Shown here: positions 27,106 to 39,139 of the stretch, piece after piece
Layout of the letters: every line of letters begins with the position of its first letter
Position numbering within the stretch: the first letter of the stretch is position 1
From: an uncultured Kiritimatiellota bacterium
Lineage (GTDB): Bacteria; Verrucomicrobiota; Kiritimatiellia; RFP12; DVOR01
Length of the DNA: 64,000 nt
Assembly: GCA_944391055.1 (NCBI GenBank)
Contig: CALXSF010000006.1
Location: 62,001 to 126,000 of the forward strand
Reading direction: 5' to 3'
Program-made: the position numbers and the translations under genes
Notes under the pieces: model-generated
Database searches by the model: none
The model's input: the letters and a program-made list of their open reading frames with translations, nothing else
Told to the model about the DNA's origin: nothing

Positions 27106-27131
27106 GGTTGGGGATCCTTTCGGCTGGGGCC

Positions 27132-28496
27132 TTAGGCCTTGAGGAACTCGGCGTCCCACGGGGAGCGGTGGGACTGGAAGAGGAAGCGGTCGGCGGCGGG
27201 GTCGTCCTTGGCGCGGAAGGCGTCGGGGTCGAAGGTGAAGCCGCGGCCGAGGCGCTCGGCGACGATGGCGAGGTTGAACATGGCGGAGGAGTGGAAGCCG
27301 GTCTCCTCGTTGAGGCAGAAGCGCTTGCGGGTGCGGACGGAATCCATGAAGTCGGTCTGCTGCGCGGCGGGCTGGGGGAGCTCGGCGAGGAGGCCGGCGG
27401 TGTTGAGTTCCTTGCCGGAGGCGTCGAACATCCGGAAGGCGCGCTTGGCGGCCTCGCCCCAGGCGGCGGGGCGGGCGACGTCCTTCCTGGCGTTGACGGG
27501 CCAGACGGTGGCGTGGTCGCCGACGAGGAAGGGGGCGTCCTTGAGGGAGCCGTTGCCGTCGAGGATGACCTCGGTGCCGTCGGCGTAGGTGAGGGTGATG
27601 CGGTCGAAGCGGCCGACGACCTCGGGGTGCTGGCGGGGGCCGACGTAGTCGATCTTGACGGGGAACTCGGCGTCCTTGCCCAGGAGGTATTGGACGGGGT
27701 CGAGGTAGTGCTGGGCCATGTCGCCGAGGCCGCCGGAGTCGTAGTCCCAGTAGCCGCGGAAGTTGCCGTGGCCGCGGTCGGGGCTGTAGGGCTTCCAGGG
27801 GGCGGGGCCGAGCCACATCTCCCAGTCGAAGGTGGGGGGGCAGGGCTGGGGGGCGACGTTGACCTTGCCGGACCAGAAGAACTTCCAGTCGAAGCCCTGG
27901 CCGGCGCCGACGATGCAGCGGATGGGCTTGCCGGGGGTGGCGACGAGGCCGTTCTCGACGGCCTGGCGGATGGGCTTGACGGGGGTGCCGAAGCCGTAGA
28001 AGGTGTCCTTGAAGCGGAACCAGGTGTTGAGGCGGAACATCCGGCCTTTGGCCTTGACGTATTCCATGACGCGGCGGCCCTCGCCGACGGTGCGGGTCAT
28101 GGGCTTCTCGCACCAGATGTCCTTGCCGGCGCGGGCGGCCATGACGCTCTGGACGGCGTGCCAGTGGGGCGGGGTGCAGATGTGGACGACGTCGACGTCG
28201 GGGTCCTCGAGGAGCTTGATGAAGTTCTCGTAGGCCTTGACCTTGCCCCAGCCGGCCTTCTCGGCGCTGGCGAGGCCGTTTTGGACGCGGGTCTGGTCGG
28301 GGTCGCAGAGGCCGATGAGGCGCGAGCCCTTGAAGCCGAGGTGGTTGCCGCTGTGGGCGATGCCGCCGAAGCCGATGAGGGCGCGCGTGATCTGGTTGGA
28401 GGGGGCGGTCTCGCCGCGCAGGACGTGGGCGGGGACGATGTTGAAGAGGCTGACCGCGGCGGCGGCCTTGAGGAAGTTTCTGCGGGAGGTGTTCAT
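27132..28496 (-). CDS. Tat-exported Gfo/Idh/MocA oxidoreductase
   Basis: 454 residues with a twin-Arg leader (S-R-R-N-F-L-K-A-A-A-A-V). The NAD-binding motif is G-F-G-G-I-A-H-S and the conserved catalytic-lysine motif is C-E-K-P-M. Such Tat-exported members carry their own cofactor through the membrane, as in glucose-fructose oxidoreductase. In DUF1080 operons they are thought to oxidise a glycoside at C3 before lyase or hydrolase cleavage. The gene lies 26 nt upstream of the exported helical protein and 16 nt downstream of the isomerase. Confidence 0.9.
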   Translation of the reverse strand: MNTSRRNFLKAAAAVSLFNIVPAHVLRGETAPSNQITRALIGFGGIAHSGNHLGFKGSRLIGLCDPDQTRVQNGLASAEKAGWGKVKAYENFIKLLEDPDVDVVHICTPPHWHAVQSVMAARAGKDIWCEKPMTRTVGEGRRVMEYVKAKGRMFRLNTWFRFKDTFYGFGTPVKPIRQAVENGLVATPGKPIRCIVGAGQGFDWKFFWSGKVNVAPQPCPPTFDWEMWLGPAPWKPYSPDRGHGNFRGYWDYDSGGLGDMAQHYLDPVQYLLGKDAEFPVKIDYVGPRQHPEVVGRFDRITLTYADGTEVILDGNGSLKDAPFLVGDHATVWPVNARKDVARPAAWGEAAKRAFRMFDASGKELNTAGLLAELPQPAAQQTDFMDSVRTRKRFCLNEETGFHSSAMFNLAIVAERLGRGFTFDPDAFRAKDDPAADRFLFQSHRSPWDAEFLKA

Positions 28497-28512
28497 GGCG
28501 CTCCTTTGGTGG

Positions 28513-29436
28513 TTACTTGGTCAGACGCTGGACGGCGAGGGCGATGTCTTGGGCGCGGCGGTCGCCGCCCTCGCGTTCGATGAGGAAGTTGCCGTCGTAG
28601 CCGAGGCGGCCGAGGGCGGCGACGAAGGCGCGCCCGCCGACCTTGCCCTCGCCCCACGGGGTCTCGGTGCCCCAGACGCCGGGCTTGGCGGCGGGGATGG
28701 CGTCCTTGACGTGGATCTGGCGGATCCAGGGCATGAGGGTGGCCAGGGCGGCGGTGGGGTCGCCTTTGCCGTAGAGGATCATGTTGGCGGGGTCGAAGTT
28801 GATGCCGACGCCGGGGACGTCCTCCATGAAGGCGGCGAGGTCCTCGGCGGTCTCCTGGCCGGATTCGAGGAGGAGGGTGACGCCGTTGCGGGCGCATTCG
28901 TCGCGCATCCACGTGACGCGCTCGACGAAGGTGGCGTAGGCCTTGGGGTCGCGCTCGTCGAGGAAGCCGGCGTGGAGGGTGAGGTAGGGCGCGCCGAGCT
29001 CCTTGGTCAGCTTGGCGGCGCGGCGGACGAGCTCGCGGTTGCGGGGCCATTCGGCGTCGGGGACGATGCCGCCGGTCTTGCGGATGGTCTCGAGCGTGGA
29101 GTAGTCTTCCTGCGGGAAGCCGATCATGGTGGACATGAGCACCCAGTCGCCCGAGGCGACGCGCCGCCTGACGAGGGCGAGGGCCTCCTGGCCTTCGGCG
29201 GCGCCGTGGCGTTCGTCGGGGGCGAGGAAGGGGCCGAGGGCGAGGTGGATGCCTTTGACGCCCATCGCCTTCATCCGCGCGTCGACCTGCGCGATGGGTT
29301 CCTGGAAGCTCCAGCTGCAGACGCCCACGCGGGCGATGGGGACGGTCTCGGGGCTTTGCCTGCCGCAGAGCGAGCAGCCTGTGAGCGCGGCGAGCGCGCC
29401 GGCGGCGGCGAGGGAGAGGAAGGTGCGGCGTCTCAT
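28513..29436 (-). CDS. Xylose-isomerase-like TIM-barrel lipoprotein
   Basis: 307 residues with a Tat/lipoprotein leader (R-R-R-T-F-L-S-L then L-T-G-C, Cys21). The fold is the sugar-phosphate isomerase/epimerase (AP_endonuc_2-like) barrel; metal ligands are visible as L-L-E-S near residue 188, I-N-F-D-P-A-N, H-V-K-D and the final I-E-R-E. Members near DUF1080 and Gfo/Idh genes include 3-keto-glycoside epimerases and lyases. Substrate unknown. Confidence 0.85.
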   Translation of the reverse strand: MRRRTFLSLAAAGALAALTGCSLCGRQSPETVPIARVGVCSWSFQEPIAQVDARMKAMGVKGIHLALGPFLAPDERHGAAEGQEALALVRRRVASGDWVLMSTMIGFPQEDYSTLETIRKTGGIVPDAEWPRNRELVRRAAKLTKELGAPYLTLHAGFLDERDPKAYATFVERVTWMRDECARNGVTLLLESGQETAEDLAAFMEDVPGVGINFDPANMILYGKGDPTAALATLMPWIRQIHVKDAIPAAKPGVWGTETPWGEGKVGGRAFVAALGRLGYDGNFLIEREGGDRRAQDIALAVQRLTK

Positions 29437-29445
29437 GGGGTCTCC

Positions 29446-30903
29446 TTACAGTTCGCGGATGAAGATGTTGCGCCATTCGACGGGGTCGCCGTGGCATTGG
29501 AGCTCGATCTGCCCGACGGGGAAGATGGGCTGGCGGCGATCCCAGTAGTTCTCGAGGGTCACGTTGTCGACCACGGTCTGGCCGTTGAGGCGGACGGTCA
29601 CCTTGTCGCCGACCATCTTGACGTAGAAGCGGTTCCAGTCGCCCACCTGGCGGTCGGCGATCGCGGTGGCCTTGGAGGGGTTCTTCTGGTTGTTGTAGAG
29701 GCCGCCGGAGCCGATGTGCCATTGGTTGTGGGCGTCCCAGATCTGCACTTGGGGGGCGCCGCGGAGGTAGAGGCCGGAGTCGCCGCGCTCGGTGAGGATG
29801 CGCCAGTCGGCCCAGAGCTCGAAGTCCTCGTAGTCCTTCTTCGTCGCCAGGGAGTAGCCGCCTTTGAGGCCGTCGAAGAAGAGGGCGCCGTTGCGGACGT
29901 GCCAGTGCGGGGGCACGAGGGCGTCGGCCTTGCGCTGCATCTCGGCGCGTTTCTCGGGGGTGGCGCGCTGGCGGACGATGGGGTTGTCGAAGCCGCCCTC
30001 GGTGGTGACGCCTTTCCAGTTGGCGGCGAGGTCCGCGGGGTTGCCGGCGAAGCAGGGGGCGAAGCCCTCGGGGGCGGCGGCGGGGGGGCAGGCCGCGCCC
30101 ATGACGGCGTCGTCGGGGAGTTCCTTGATGCGGATGTTGCGCCATTTGACGTTGTGGCCGTGCCCGAGCCAGCCGAGTTTGCCGCGGGTGTTGTGGAGCC
30201 CGGGGTGGGGGCGGTGGTCGGGGGTGTCGCCGTCGCCCTTGAAGGCCGCCATGTCGCCTTTCGTGACGAGGTGGCCGTTGAGGTAGACCTCCAGCTGCGT
30301 GCCGATGGCCTTGACCTCCATGAAGTTCCATTGGCCGGCCTTGCGGAGGTAGCTGCCGCCGGGCGCGCAGTCCTTGGCCTTGCCGGCGACCATCTTGCCC
30401 ACGTTGTCGCGGCGGCAGGGGAGGATGCCGTAGGCCGAGCCGGTGAACTGATAGGGGGCCAGCTTGTCCTTCTTCGCCTTTTCGTCGTAGTACCACGAGC
30501 CGCCGTCGTCGAGCAGCTGCACCTCGCACATGGCCTCGTAGGCGGCGTCGGCGTTGGGCTTGTTGATGCGCAGGCCGAGGCCGTTGTTGCCGTTGGGCGG
30601 CATCTTGAACTCGAAGCGGAGGATGAAGTTGCCGTATTCCTTGGCCGTCACGAGGTCGCCGCGCTGGCCCTTCGGCAATTTGCGGCCCGGGAAGCATTGC
30701 AGCACGCCGGGCTCCTTCGGGTCCACGCCATACATCGCCGTGGCGCCTTCCCAGCCGGTCAGGTCCTTGCCGTTGAAGAGGCTCACGAACCCTTCCTCGA
30801 CGGTCTCCGGGTAGGGCGCGGCCGTCAGTCCGCCGGCCAATGCCGCCATGCCGCACACGGCCACCGCCGCGCGCTTCCAAAACGAGACTCTGCTTGTGCT
30901 CAT
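29446..30903 (-). CDS. Two-domain DUF1080 (3-keto-disaccharide hydrolase-like) protein
   Basis: 485 residues from ATG 30903 with GGAAGGA 8 nt upstream. Signal peptide then two DUF1080 jelly-roll domains, each starting with a G-F-V-S-L-F-N-G-K-D-L-T-G-W-type or V-R-N-G-A-L-F-F-D strand and ending with W-R-N-I-x-I-K-E-L / W-R-N-I-F-I-R-E-L. DUF1080 is a concanavalin-like fold; some members hydrolyse 3-keto-glycosides. First gene of the seven-gene operon, with the promoter and a GC-rich inverted repeat upstream. Confidence 0.9.
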   Translation of the reverse strand: MSTSRVSFWKRAAVAVCGMAALAGGLTAAPYPETVEEGFVSLFNGKDLTGWEGATAMYGVDPKEPGVLQCFPGRKLPKGQRGDLVTAKEYGNFILRFEFKMPPNGNNGLGLRINKPNADAAYEAMCEVQLLDDGGSWYYDEKAKKDKLAPYQFTGSAYGILPCRRDNVGKMVAGKAKDCAPGGSYLRKAGQWNFMEVKAIGTQLEVYLNGHLVTKGDMAAFKGDGDTPDHRPHPGLHNTRGKLGWLGHGHNVKWRNIRIKELPDDAVMGAACPPAAAPEGFAPCFAGNPADLAANWKGVTTEGGFDNPIVRQRATPEKRAEMQRKADALVPPHWHVRNGALFFDGLKGGYSLATKKDYEDFELWADWRILTERGDSGLYLRGAPQVQIWDAHNQWHIGSGGLYNNQKNPSKATAIADRQVGDWNRFYVKMVGDKVTVRLNGQTVVDNVTLENYWDRRQPIFPVGQIELQCHGDPVEWRNIFIREL

Positions 30904-30926
30904 GTGTCGATCCTTCCGTGAAACTG

Positions 30927-30969
30927 GCGTGGCGCGGGATCTCCGCGGAACCACGCTTTCATCATAGCA
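30927..30969 (-). promoter_or_regulatory. Promoter and candidate operator of the carbohydrate operon
   Basis: Extended -10 TGC-TATGAT on the minus strand (30961-30969). Just downstream, at about +1 to +30, gcgtgg (30927-30932) and ccacgc (30951-30956) form an inverted repeat enclosing a smaller gcgg-gatct-ccgc one. Placement over the start of transcription suggests a repressor site. Confidence 0.45.
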
Positions 30970-31051
30970 AGGGGAGGGCGGGGCGTGCGCGTTTTCTTGC
31001 GCGCCCGGCGCGCTGCGGACTGTTGTATGCGGCCCCGGCGGACGCGAAAAA

Positions 31052-31076
31052 GCCCCCGACCGGGGAGGTCGGGGGC
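31052..31076 (-). terminator. Terminator of dnaK-groS-groL
   Basis: Stem gcccccgac / gtcgggggc, 9 bp, followed on the minus strand by TTTTTCGCG, 34 nt after the groL stop. Confidence 0.85.
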
Positions 31077-31109
31077 CGTTGCGTCTCGGGTTGTCCGAGG
31101 GGCGTGGGC

Positions 31110-32744
<1,635 letters not shown>

Positions 32745-32774
32745 GGTGAATCTTCTCCTTTCAGGAAATCGGTC

Positions 32775-33071
32775 TTAGACCAGGATGCCGAGGAGGTCCT
32801 CGGAGCGGACGATCTGGTAGACCTCGTCGTCCAGCTTGATCTCGGTGCCGCCGTACTTCGGCAGCAGCACGGTGTCGCCGGGCTTGACGTCGAAGGGCAC
32901 TTCCTTGCCGTCCTTGTCGCGCTTGACGCCGACGGCGATGACGGTGCCTTCCATCGGCTTTTCCTTGGCGGTGTCGGGGATGATGATGCCGCCGCGGGTG
33001 ACTTCCTTCTCTTCCTTGGGCAGGACGAGGACGCGGTCGCCCAACGGGCGGATTGCGGGTTTCTTGGACAT
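32775..33071 (-). CDS. groS: Co-chaperonin GroES
   Basis: 98 residues: [10 protein letters not shown] near the N-terminus, the mobile-loop region G-G-I-I-I-P-D, and a C-terminal [11 protein letters not shown]. Caps the GroEL ring. AAAGGAAGAG precedes the ATG. Confidence 0.97.
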   Translation of the reverse strand: MSKKPAIRPLGDRVLVLPKEEKEVTRGGIIIPDTAKEKPMEGTVIAVGVKRDKDGKEVPFDVKPGDTVLLPKYGGTEIKLDDEVYQIVRSEDLLGILV

Positions 33072-33105
33072 GGTTGTCTCTTCCTTTCTTAAAGGGTTCG
33101 GTGGC

Positions 33106-33132
33106 GCGGGCGGGGGCCGGGCCCCCGCCCGC
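33106..33132 (-). promoter_or_regulatory. Intercistronic hairpin between dnaK and groS
   Basis: Perfect 12-bp stem gcgggcgggggc / gcccccgcccgc with a 3-nt loop in the 66-nt gap. No T-run follows, so it is more likely an mRNA-stability or processing element than a terminator. Confidence 0.55.
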
Positions 33133-33137
33133 GGGGC

Positions 33138-35024
<1,887 letters not shown>

Positions 35025-35073
35025 CGGTTCTTTCCTTTCGTCGCGGGGTCACCGCGTGGCTTACGCCTCCTTT

Positions 35074-35090
35074 TGCAACCGCCGTGCCAA
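35074..35090 (-). promoter_or_regulatory. Sigma-54-type promoter of dnaK
   Basis: Minus strand TTGGCACGGCGGTTGCA: -24 GG and -12 GC are separated by exactly 10 nt and the flanking bases match the RpoN consensus TGGCACG-N4-TTGCA. Transcription would start near 35062, about 38 nt before the ATG. Confidence 0.55.
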
Positions 35091-35132
35091 TTCGCCGGCG
35101 AGGCCCGAAAGCCCCCCTTGGCGCCCCGCCGC

Positions 35133-35182
35133 GTGCCACGACTGTGCCAAAACCGTGCCATGCCGCTGGCACGCCCGTGCCA
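35133..35182. promoter_or_regulatory. Phased TGGCAC/GTGCCA operator array upstream of dnaK
   Basis: Five copies of gtgcca or its complement begin at 35133, 35144, 35155, 35167 (inverted) and 35177, spaced 11, 11, 12 and 10 bp, i.e. one per helical turn. They lie 45-110 bp upstream of the sigma-54-type element, the usual range of an enhancer or operator. Confidence 0.5.
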
Positions 35183-35199
35183 GGGCGCCGCGCAAACGG

Positions 35200-35225
35200 C
35201 GCGGCCCCGCGGGGGCGGGGCCGCG
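35200..35225 (-). terminator. Hairpin after speA
   Basis: Stem cgcggccccgc / gcggggccgcg, loop gggg, 22-47 nt past the speA stop. No T-run follows, so termination here is uncertain. Confidence 0.4.
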
Positions 35226-35247
35226 CGGATCGGGGCCGAGGGGCGCC

Positions 35248-37182
35248 TCAGAGCTCGAAGTAGGTGTAGCCGCGCAGGCCGTTGGCGTAGGCCGAGAGGA
35301 TGCGCCGGCGCTCGGCGGGCGTGATGCGGCGGCTCTTGACGGCGGCGTCGGTGAGGCGGCGGAAACGCGAGACCAGGTCGGCGGTGTTGTATTCCACGTA
35401 GGAGAGCACCTCCTCCACGGTGTCGCCCTCGACCTCGTCGGGGAAGTCGATGTCCCCGTCCTCGTCCAATTTGACGGAGACGATGTTGGTGTCGCCGAAA
35501 AGGTTGTGCAGATCCCCCAAGGTCTCTTGGTAGGCGCCGACGAGGAACGCGCCGAGGATGTAGTCCTCGCCTTCCTTCACCGGGTGCAGGGGCAGGGCGC
35601 GCTTGACGTCGTGCAGGTCGATGAACTTGTCGATCTGCCCGTCGCAGTCGCACGTGATGTCGGAGAGGTGGGCGCTGCGGGTGGGCTTCTCGCAGAGGCG
35701 GGCGATGGGCATGATCGGGAAGAGCTGGTCGATGGCCCAGGCGTCCGGCAGGGACTGGAAGACGGAGAAGTTGCAGTAATAGATGTCGGCCATCGCCTCG
35801 TCGAGCCCCAAGAGATCCTCGGGGACGTACTTCAGCTTGGGCACCTCGGCGCGGATGCGCGTGAGGATCGACCAGAAGACGCGGTCGGCGGCCGCGTGCT
35901 GGCGGAGCGACACCTGCCCCTGCTTGAAGGCCTTCTGGATCTCCTCGCGGTAATACAGGGCGTCGTTGAAGTATTCCGGCAGGTTCTTGGTGCGCAGGTT
36001 TTTGGCCACGTCCAGGAGGTTGGCGATGCAGTCGGGCAGGTGCGCGTCCTCGAGCGCGGGGTCGTGCGCGGGGGCCTCCACCTCGAAGCTCGCCGTCCCC
36101 AGCACATCCACCAACAGCACCGAATAGTAACCGATGAGGGCGCGGCCGGACTCGCTGATGATGGTGGGGTGGGGGACGCTTGCGTGGTCGCAGGAAAGCA
36201 TGATGCCCTCCACCACGTCGGCGCAATACTCGGCGATGTCGTAGTTGGCGCTGCTCTCGAAGTTCGTGTGGCTGCCGTCGTAATCGATGGCCAGGCCGCC
36301 GCCGATGTCGAAGATGCCCATCGGCGCGCCCTCCTTGACCAGCCCCACGTAGAAGCGCGAGGCCTCCTTCACCGTGTCGCGGATCTCGCGGATGTTCGGC
36401 ACCTGCGAGCCCAGGTGATAATGCAGCATCTCCAGGCAATCCAGCTTACCCTCCGCGCGCAGACGGTCCACCACCGCGATCATCTGCCCCGCCGTCAGCC
36501 CGAAGACGGAACGGTCGCCGCCGCTCTCGCTCCACTTGCCCCCCACCTTGCTGCTCAGCTTCACGCGGATGCCGATCCGCGGCTTCACCTTCAGCTCCTC
36601 GGCCACCGCCAGGATGATGTCCAGCTCCTCGGGGTTCTCCAGCACCAGCATCGTGCGCAGGCCCATCTTCAGCGACCCCAAGGCCAGGCGCACGAACTCC
36701 TCGTCCTTGTAGCCGTTGCAGACGATGTAGGCCTCCGGGTCCTGCATGTAGGCCAAGGCCGCGATGAGCTCGGCCTTCGAGCCCGCCTCCAGGCCGTGGT
36801 GCCACGGGCGCCCATAGGTCACCACATCCTGCACCGCCTGCTGCTGCTGGTTCACCTTGATGGGATAGACGCCCCGGTAGACGCCCTTGTAGCCATAATC
36901 CTTGATGGCCTTGGCGAAGGCCTCGTTGATCACCCGGATCCGGTCGGCCAGGATGTCGCTGAAGCGCAGCAGCACCGGCAGGCTCATGCCGCGCTCCCGC
37001 AGCTCCCGCACGATCGTCGCGAAGGGCACGTCCACCTTCTTGCCCTGGCGCGACAGCCTCACCGTGGCCAACCCCTCCGGCGAGACCCCGAAATAGTCCC
37101 GCCCCCAGGCGTCCACGCCATAAAGCTCCGCGCTTTTCACCGCGTTCCAACCGCTCAACGCATCCGTCGCGCCCTTGGCCAT
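35248..37182 (-). CDS. speA: Biosynthetic arginine decarboxylase
   Basis: 644 residues, fold III PLP enzyme. PLP lysine is in Y-P-I-K-V-N-Q-Q-Q (K109); I-G-G-G-L-A-I-D-Y-D-G binds the phosphate of PLP. It makes agmatine, the first step from arginine to putrescine, and so drains the product of argJ-argB-argD. No agmatinase (speB) gene is in view. GGAGAG precedes the ATG; an extended -10 lies at 37232-37240. Confidence 0.95.
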   Translation of the reverse strand: MAKGATDALSGWNAVKSAELYGVDAWGRDYFGVSPEGLATVRLSRQGKKVDVPFATIVRELRERGMSLPVLLRFSDILADRIRVINEAFAKAIKDYGYKGVYRGVYPIKVNQQQQAVQDVVTYGRPWHHGLEAGSKAELIAALAYMQDPEAYIVCNGYKDEEFVRLALGSLKMGLRTMLVLENPEELDIILAVAEELKVKPRIGIRVKLSSKVGGKWSESGGDRSVFGLTAGQMIAVVDRLRAEGKLDCLEMLHYHLGSQVPNIREIRDTVKEASRFYVGLVKEGAPMGIFDIGGGLAIDYDGSHTNFESSANYDIAEYCADVVEGIMLSCDHASVPHPTIISESGRALIGYYSVLLVDVLGTASFEVEAPAHDPALEDAHLPDCIANLLDVAKNLRTKNLPEYFNDALYYREEIQKAFKQGQVSLRQHAAADRVFWSILTRIRAEVPKLKYVPEDLLGLDEAMADIYYCNFSVFQSLPDAWAIDQLFPIMPIARLCEKPTRSAHLSDITCDCDGQIDKFIDLHDVKRALPLHPVKEGEDYILGAFLVGAYQETLGDLHNLFGDTNIVSVKLDEDGDIDFPDEVEGDTVEEVLSYVEYNTADLVSRFRRLTDAAVKSRRITPAERRRILSAYANGLRGYTYFEL

Positions 37183-37237
37183 GCTCGTCTCTCCGTGCTT
37201 GCGCGGGGCCTCTCCGCCGCGCGTGGCCCATAGTGTA

Positions 37238-37396
37238 TCACAACCCCTTCCCGCCCTGCGCGAAGGCCCTCGGCAACCGCGCCCGCACGCGCTCCCACAC
37301 GAAGGCCCGCTCCTCCCCGTCGAGCGCCAGGCGCCACGCCAACGGCAGGAAGAGCGCCTCCGCGCACAGCGCCGTCACGCCCACCCGCCACAACGA
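37238..37396 (-). pseudogene. 3' remnant of a multi-spanning membrane-protein gene
   Basis: The last 52 codons of a minus-strand frame encode a hydrophobic helix (V-T-A-L-C-A-E-A-L-F-L-P-L-A) then an amphipathic C-terminal tail with a natural stop. The upstream part of the frame is only antisense to a phage-like gene and is not coding. This looks like the end of a flippase/MurJ-type protein, cut off at about 37396 by an insertion; the family is a guess. Confidence 0.45.
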
Positions 37397-39071
37397 GGGC
37401 GCCGCCGGCATCAAGGTCCCGGAGCAGCGCACGGTGGTCTCCAAGGGCGGAAGGCGCTTCAAGCTCGCCGACTTCGCCGAGGGAGAGCAATTGGCCGACT
37501 GGTGGCGCGCCAAGGGGCGCACCGAGGCCGAGCGCGAGGCGATGCGCGCCAAGCTGCGGGCCGGGCTCGACGTCGACGCCATGCTCGGCAACTGGGACGT
37601 CATCGGCATGGGCGGCGACAACATCCTCGTGGACAAGGACGGCGAGCCCTGGCGCATCGACAACGGCGGCGCCCTCGGCTTCCGCGCGCAGGGCGCCCGT
37701 AAGGCCGACGCCGACTGGAAGGACGGCTGGCCGAACGAGCTCTTCACCATCGCGGGCTCCGCCAACAACGCCCCCTACGTCGGCGGGACCTCCTCCCTCT
37801 CCCTCATCCGTCAGGCCGCCGCGCGCGATTGGGAGAAGGTCGTCGCCGCGCTCCCAGACCAGGCCGACAGGGACGCGCTCACCCGGCGCGTCGCCGAGAT
37901 GCGCCAGCTCGCCGCGCGCGCCGACGACTTCGCACGGGGCGGCTACGAGGACGCCTTCGCCGAGCGCGTCGTCGAGCACTCCTTCAACCTCTCCAAGGAG
38001 GGCTTCCGCGAGGAGGTCCCCAAAACCATCAAACACGGCGACTACGGCTTCTGCCGCTCCAAGCCCTCCACCGCGGGCCTCGTCGGCGGGGAGCCCGGCG
38101 AGGAATACGGCTCGCTCGCGCTGGCGGCCGCCAAGACCGTCGGCACGCACCAGAAGGACGGAAATTACAATCAGGCCACCCTCAACGCCTTCTACGCCAA
38201 GGAGCCCGAGCTCAAGGCCATCCTCAAGGCCGACCCGAAGAACGCAGGCGCCGCGCACTACCTCAAGGCCATGCAGCAGATCAAGGACGCCGTCGCCAAC
38301 CAGTCCGCGCTGCCGCACATCGACACAAGCGTCAAGGTCCGCGCGCCCAAGACCGAACGGAAACCTGCCCCCAAGTACACCTCCCTCACCGACCACATCG
38401 CCCAATACATGGCCGCCCACGGCGCAGACTACGGCTTCATCGAGAAATGGTGCAGGGAACAAGCCGGGCACAGTTGGACGGGAAGCGGCGGCCTCAACAC
38501 CTGCCGACGCAAAGTCGTCCAGCTCGCCGCCCGCGGGCTCAACTGGGACCCGCCGCCGCCCGCCCCGGGCGTCTGGTATGGCACAGGAAAGTTTGATAGG
38601 GAATACAAATCCGCCGTCGACTTCTACAAGCGCAACCCAGACCTGCTTAAAAAGGACATCGAGACCGTCGCACAATACAAGGCGGCCGTCCAACTCCTTC
38701 TGGAGAATGCAGCCTTCGAGGGCAACGACAAAACCTCCCGCTCCGTCAAGCTCCTCCGTACTGAGGCAAAAGGCGTCGTCGCGGCAAAACCGCAGAAAGG
38801 CAAAGCCTACGATTACAGCATGGGACCGTCCGAATCCTACTCCTGGCATCGCACGGTCTTGGCCTTCGGCGAATATGCCACCATCGCCGAGGTCCCATGG
38901 TCGCGTATCAATGCCGCCTACTTCATGGAGCGCACGCCCGGGGAGCACGACGATCTCTTCCTCGGCGACGGCGAGAGCGAGTTCAACGTTGACGGCATCG
39001 GACTGCGCCGCGTCTTCTGCGAACGCCTGCGCGTGAACAAACCCTGCAAGGACTTTTATGGCCTTCTCTAA
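37397..39071 (+). pseudogene. 5'-truncated phage-like protein with kinase-type motifs
   Basis: An open frame of about 555 codons (it extends back to a GTG at 37233, but that 5' part is antisense to the membrane-protein remnant). Near its start is a block N-W-D-V-I-G-M-G-G-D-N-I-L-V then R-I-D-N-G-G-A-L, resembling the catalytic loop (H/D-x4-N) and D-x-G metal motif of protein/lipid-kinase-like folds; the N-lobe is absent. The rest is helical and resembles the long polyvalent proteins of prophages. The end (F-G-E-Y-A-T-I-A-E-V-P, then E-S-E-F-N-V-D-G) has a weak ADP-ribosyltransferase-like look. Function unknown. Confidence 0.5.
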
Positions 39072-39075
39072 TGTG

Positions 39076-39105
39076 CTTGACAATAACCTATTGATTTTGA
39101 TAGCA
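39076..39105 (+). promoter_or_regulatory. Promoter of the small cargo genes
   Basis: TTGACA (39076-39081), 18 nt, TAGCAT, in an unusually AT-rich 70-bp gap. Unlike other promoters here it has a full -35 and no TGN. Confidence 0.5.
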
Positions 39106-39139
39106 TAAAGACATGAAAAAGAATAACAGAGGCATAAAA

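Noticed and set aside
35025-35247. CIRCE (HrcA) element before dnaK
   Set aside because: No TTAGCACTC-N9-GAGTGCTAA or close variant is present; the TGGCAC repeats are not a CIRCE.
37233-37396. N-terminal 55 residues of the phage-like frame from GTG 37233
   Set aside because: Composition (Arg/Ser/His-rich) and antisense position to the membrane-protein remnant suggest non-coding.
39113-39139. Upstream ATG of cargo gene 1
   Set aside because: No ribosome-binding site; the ATG at 39140 has AGAGG at good spacing.
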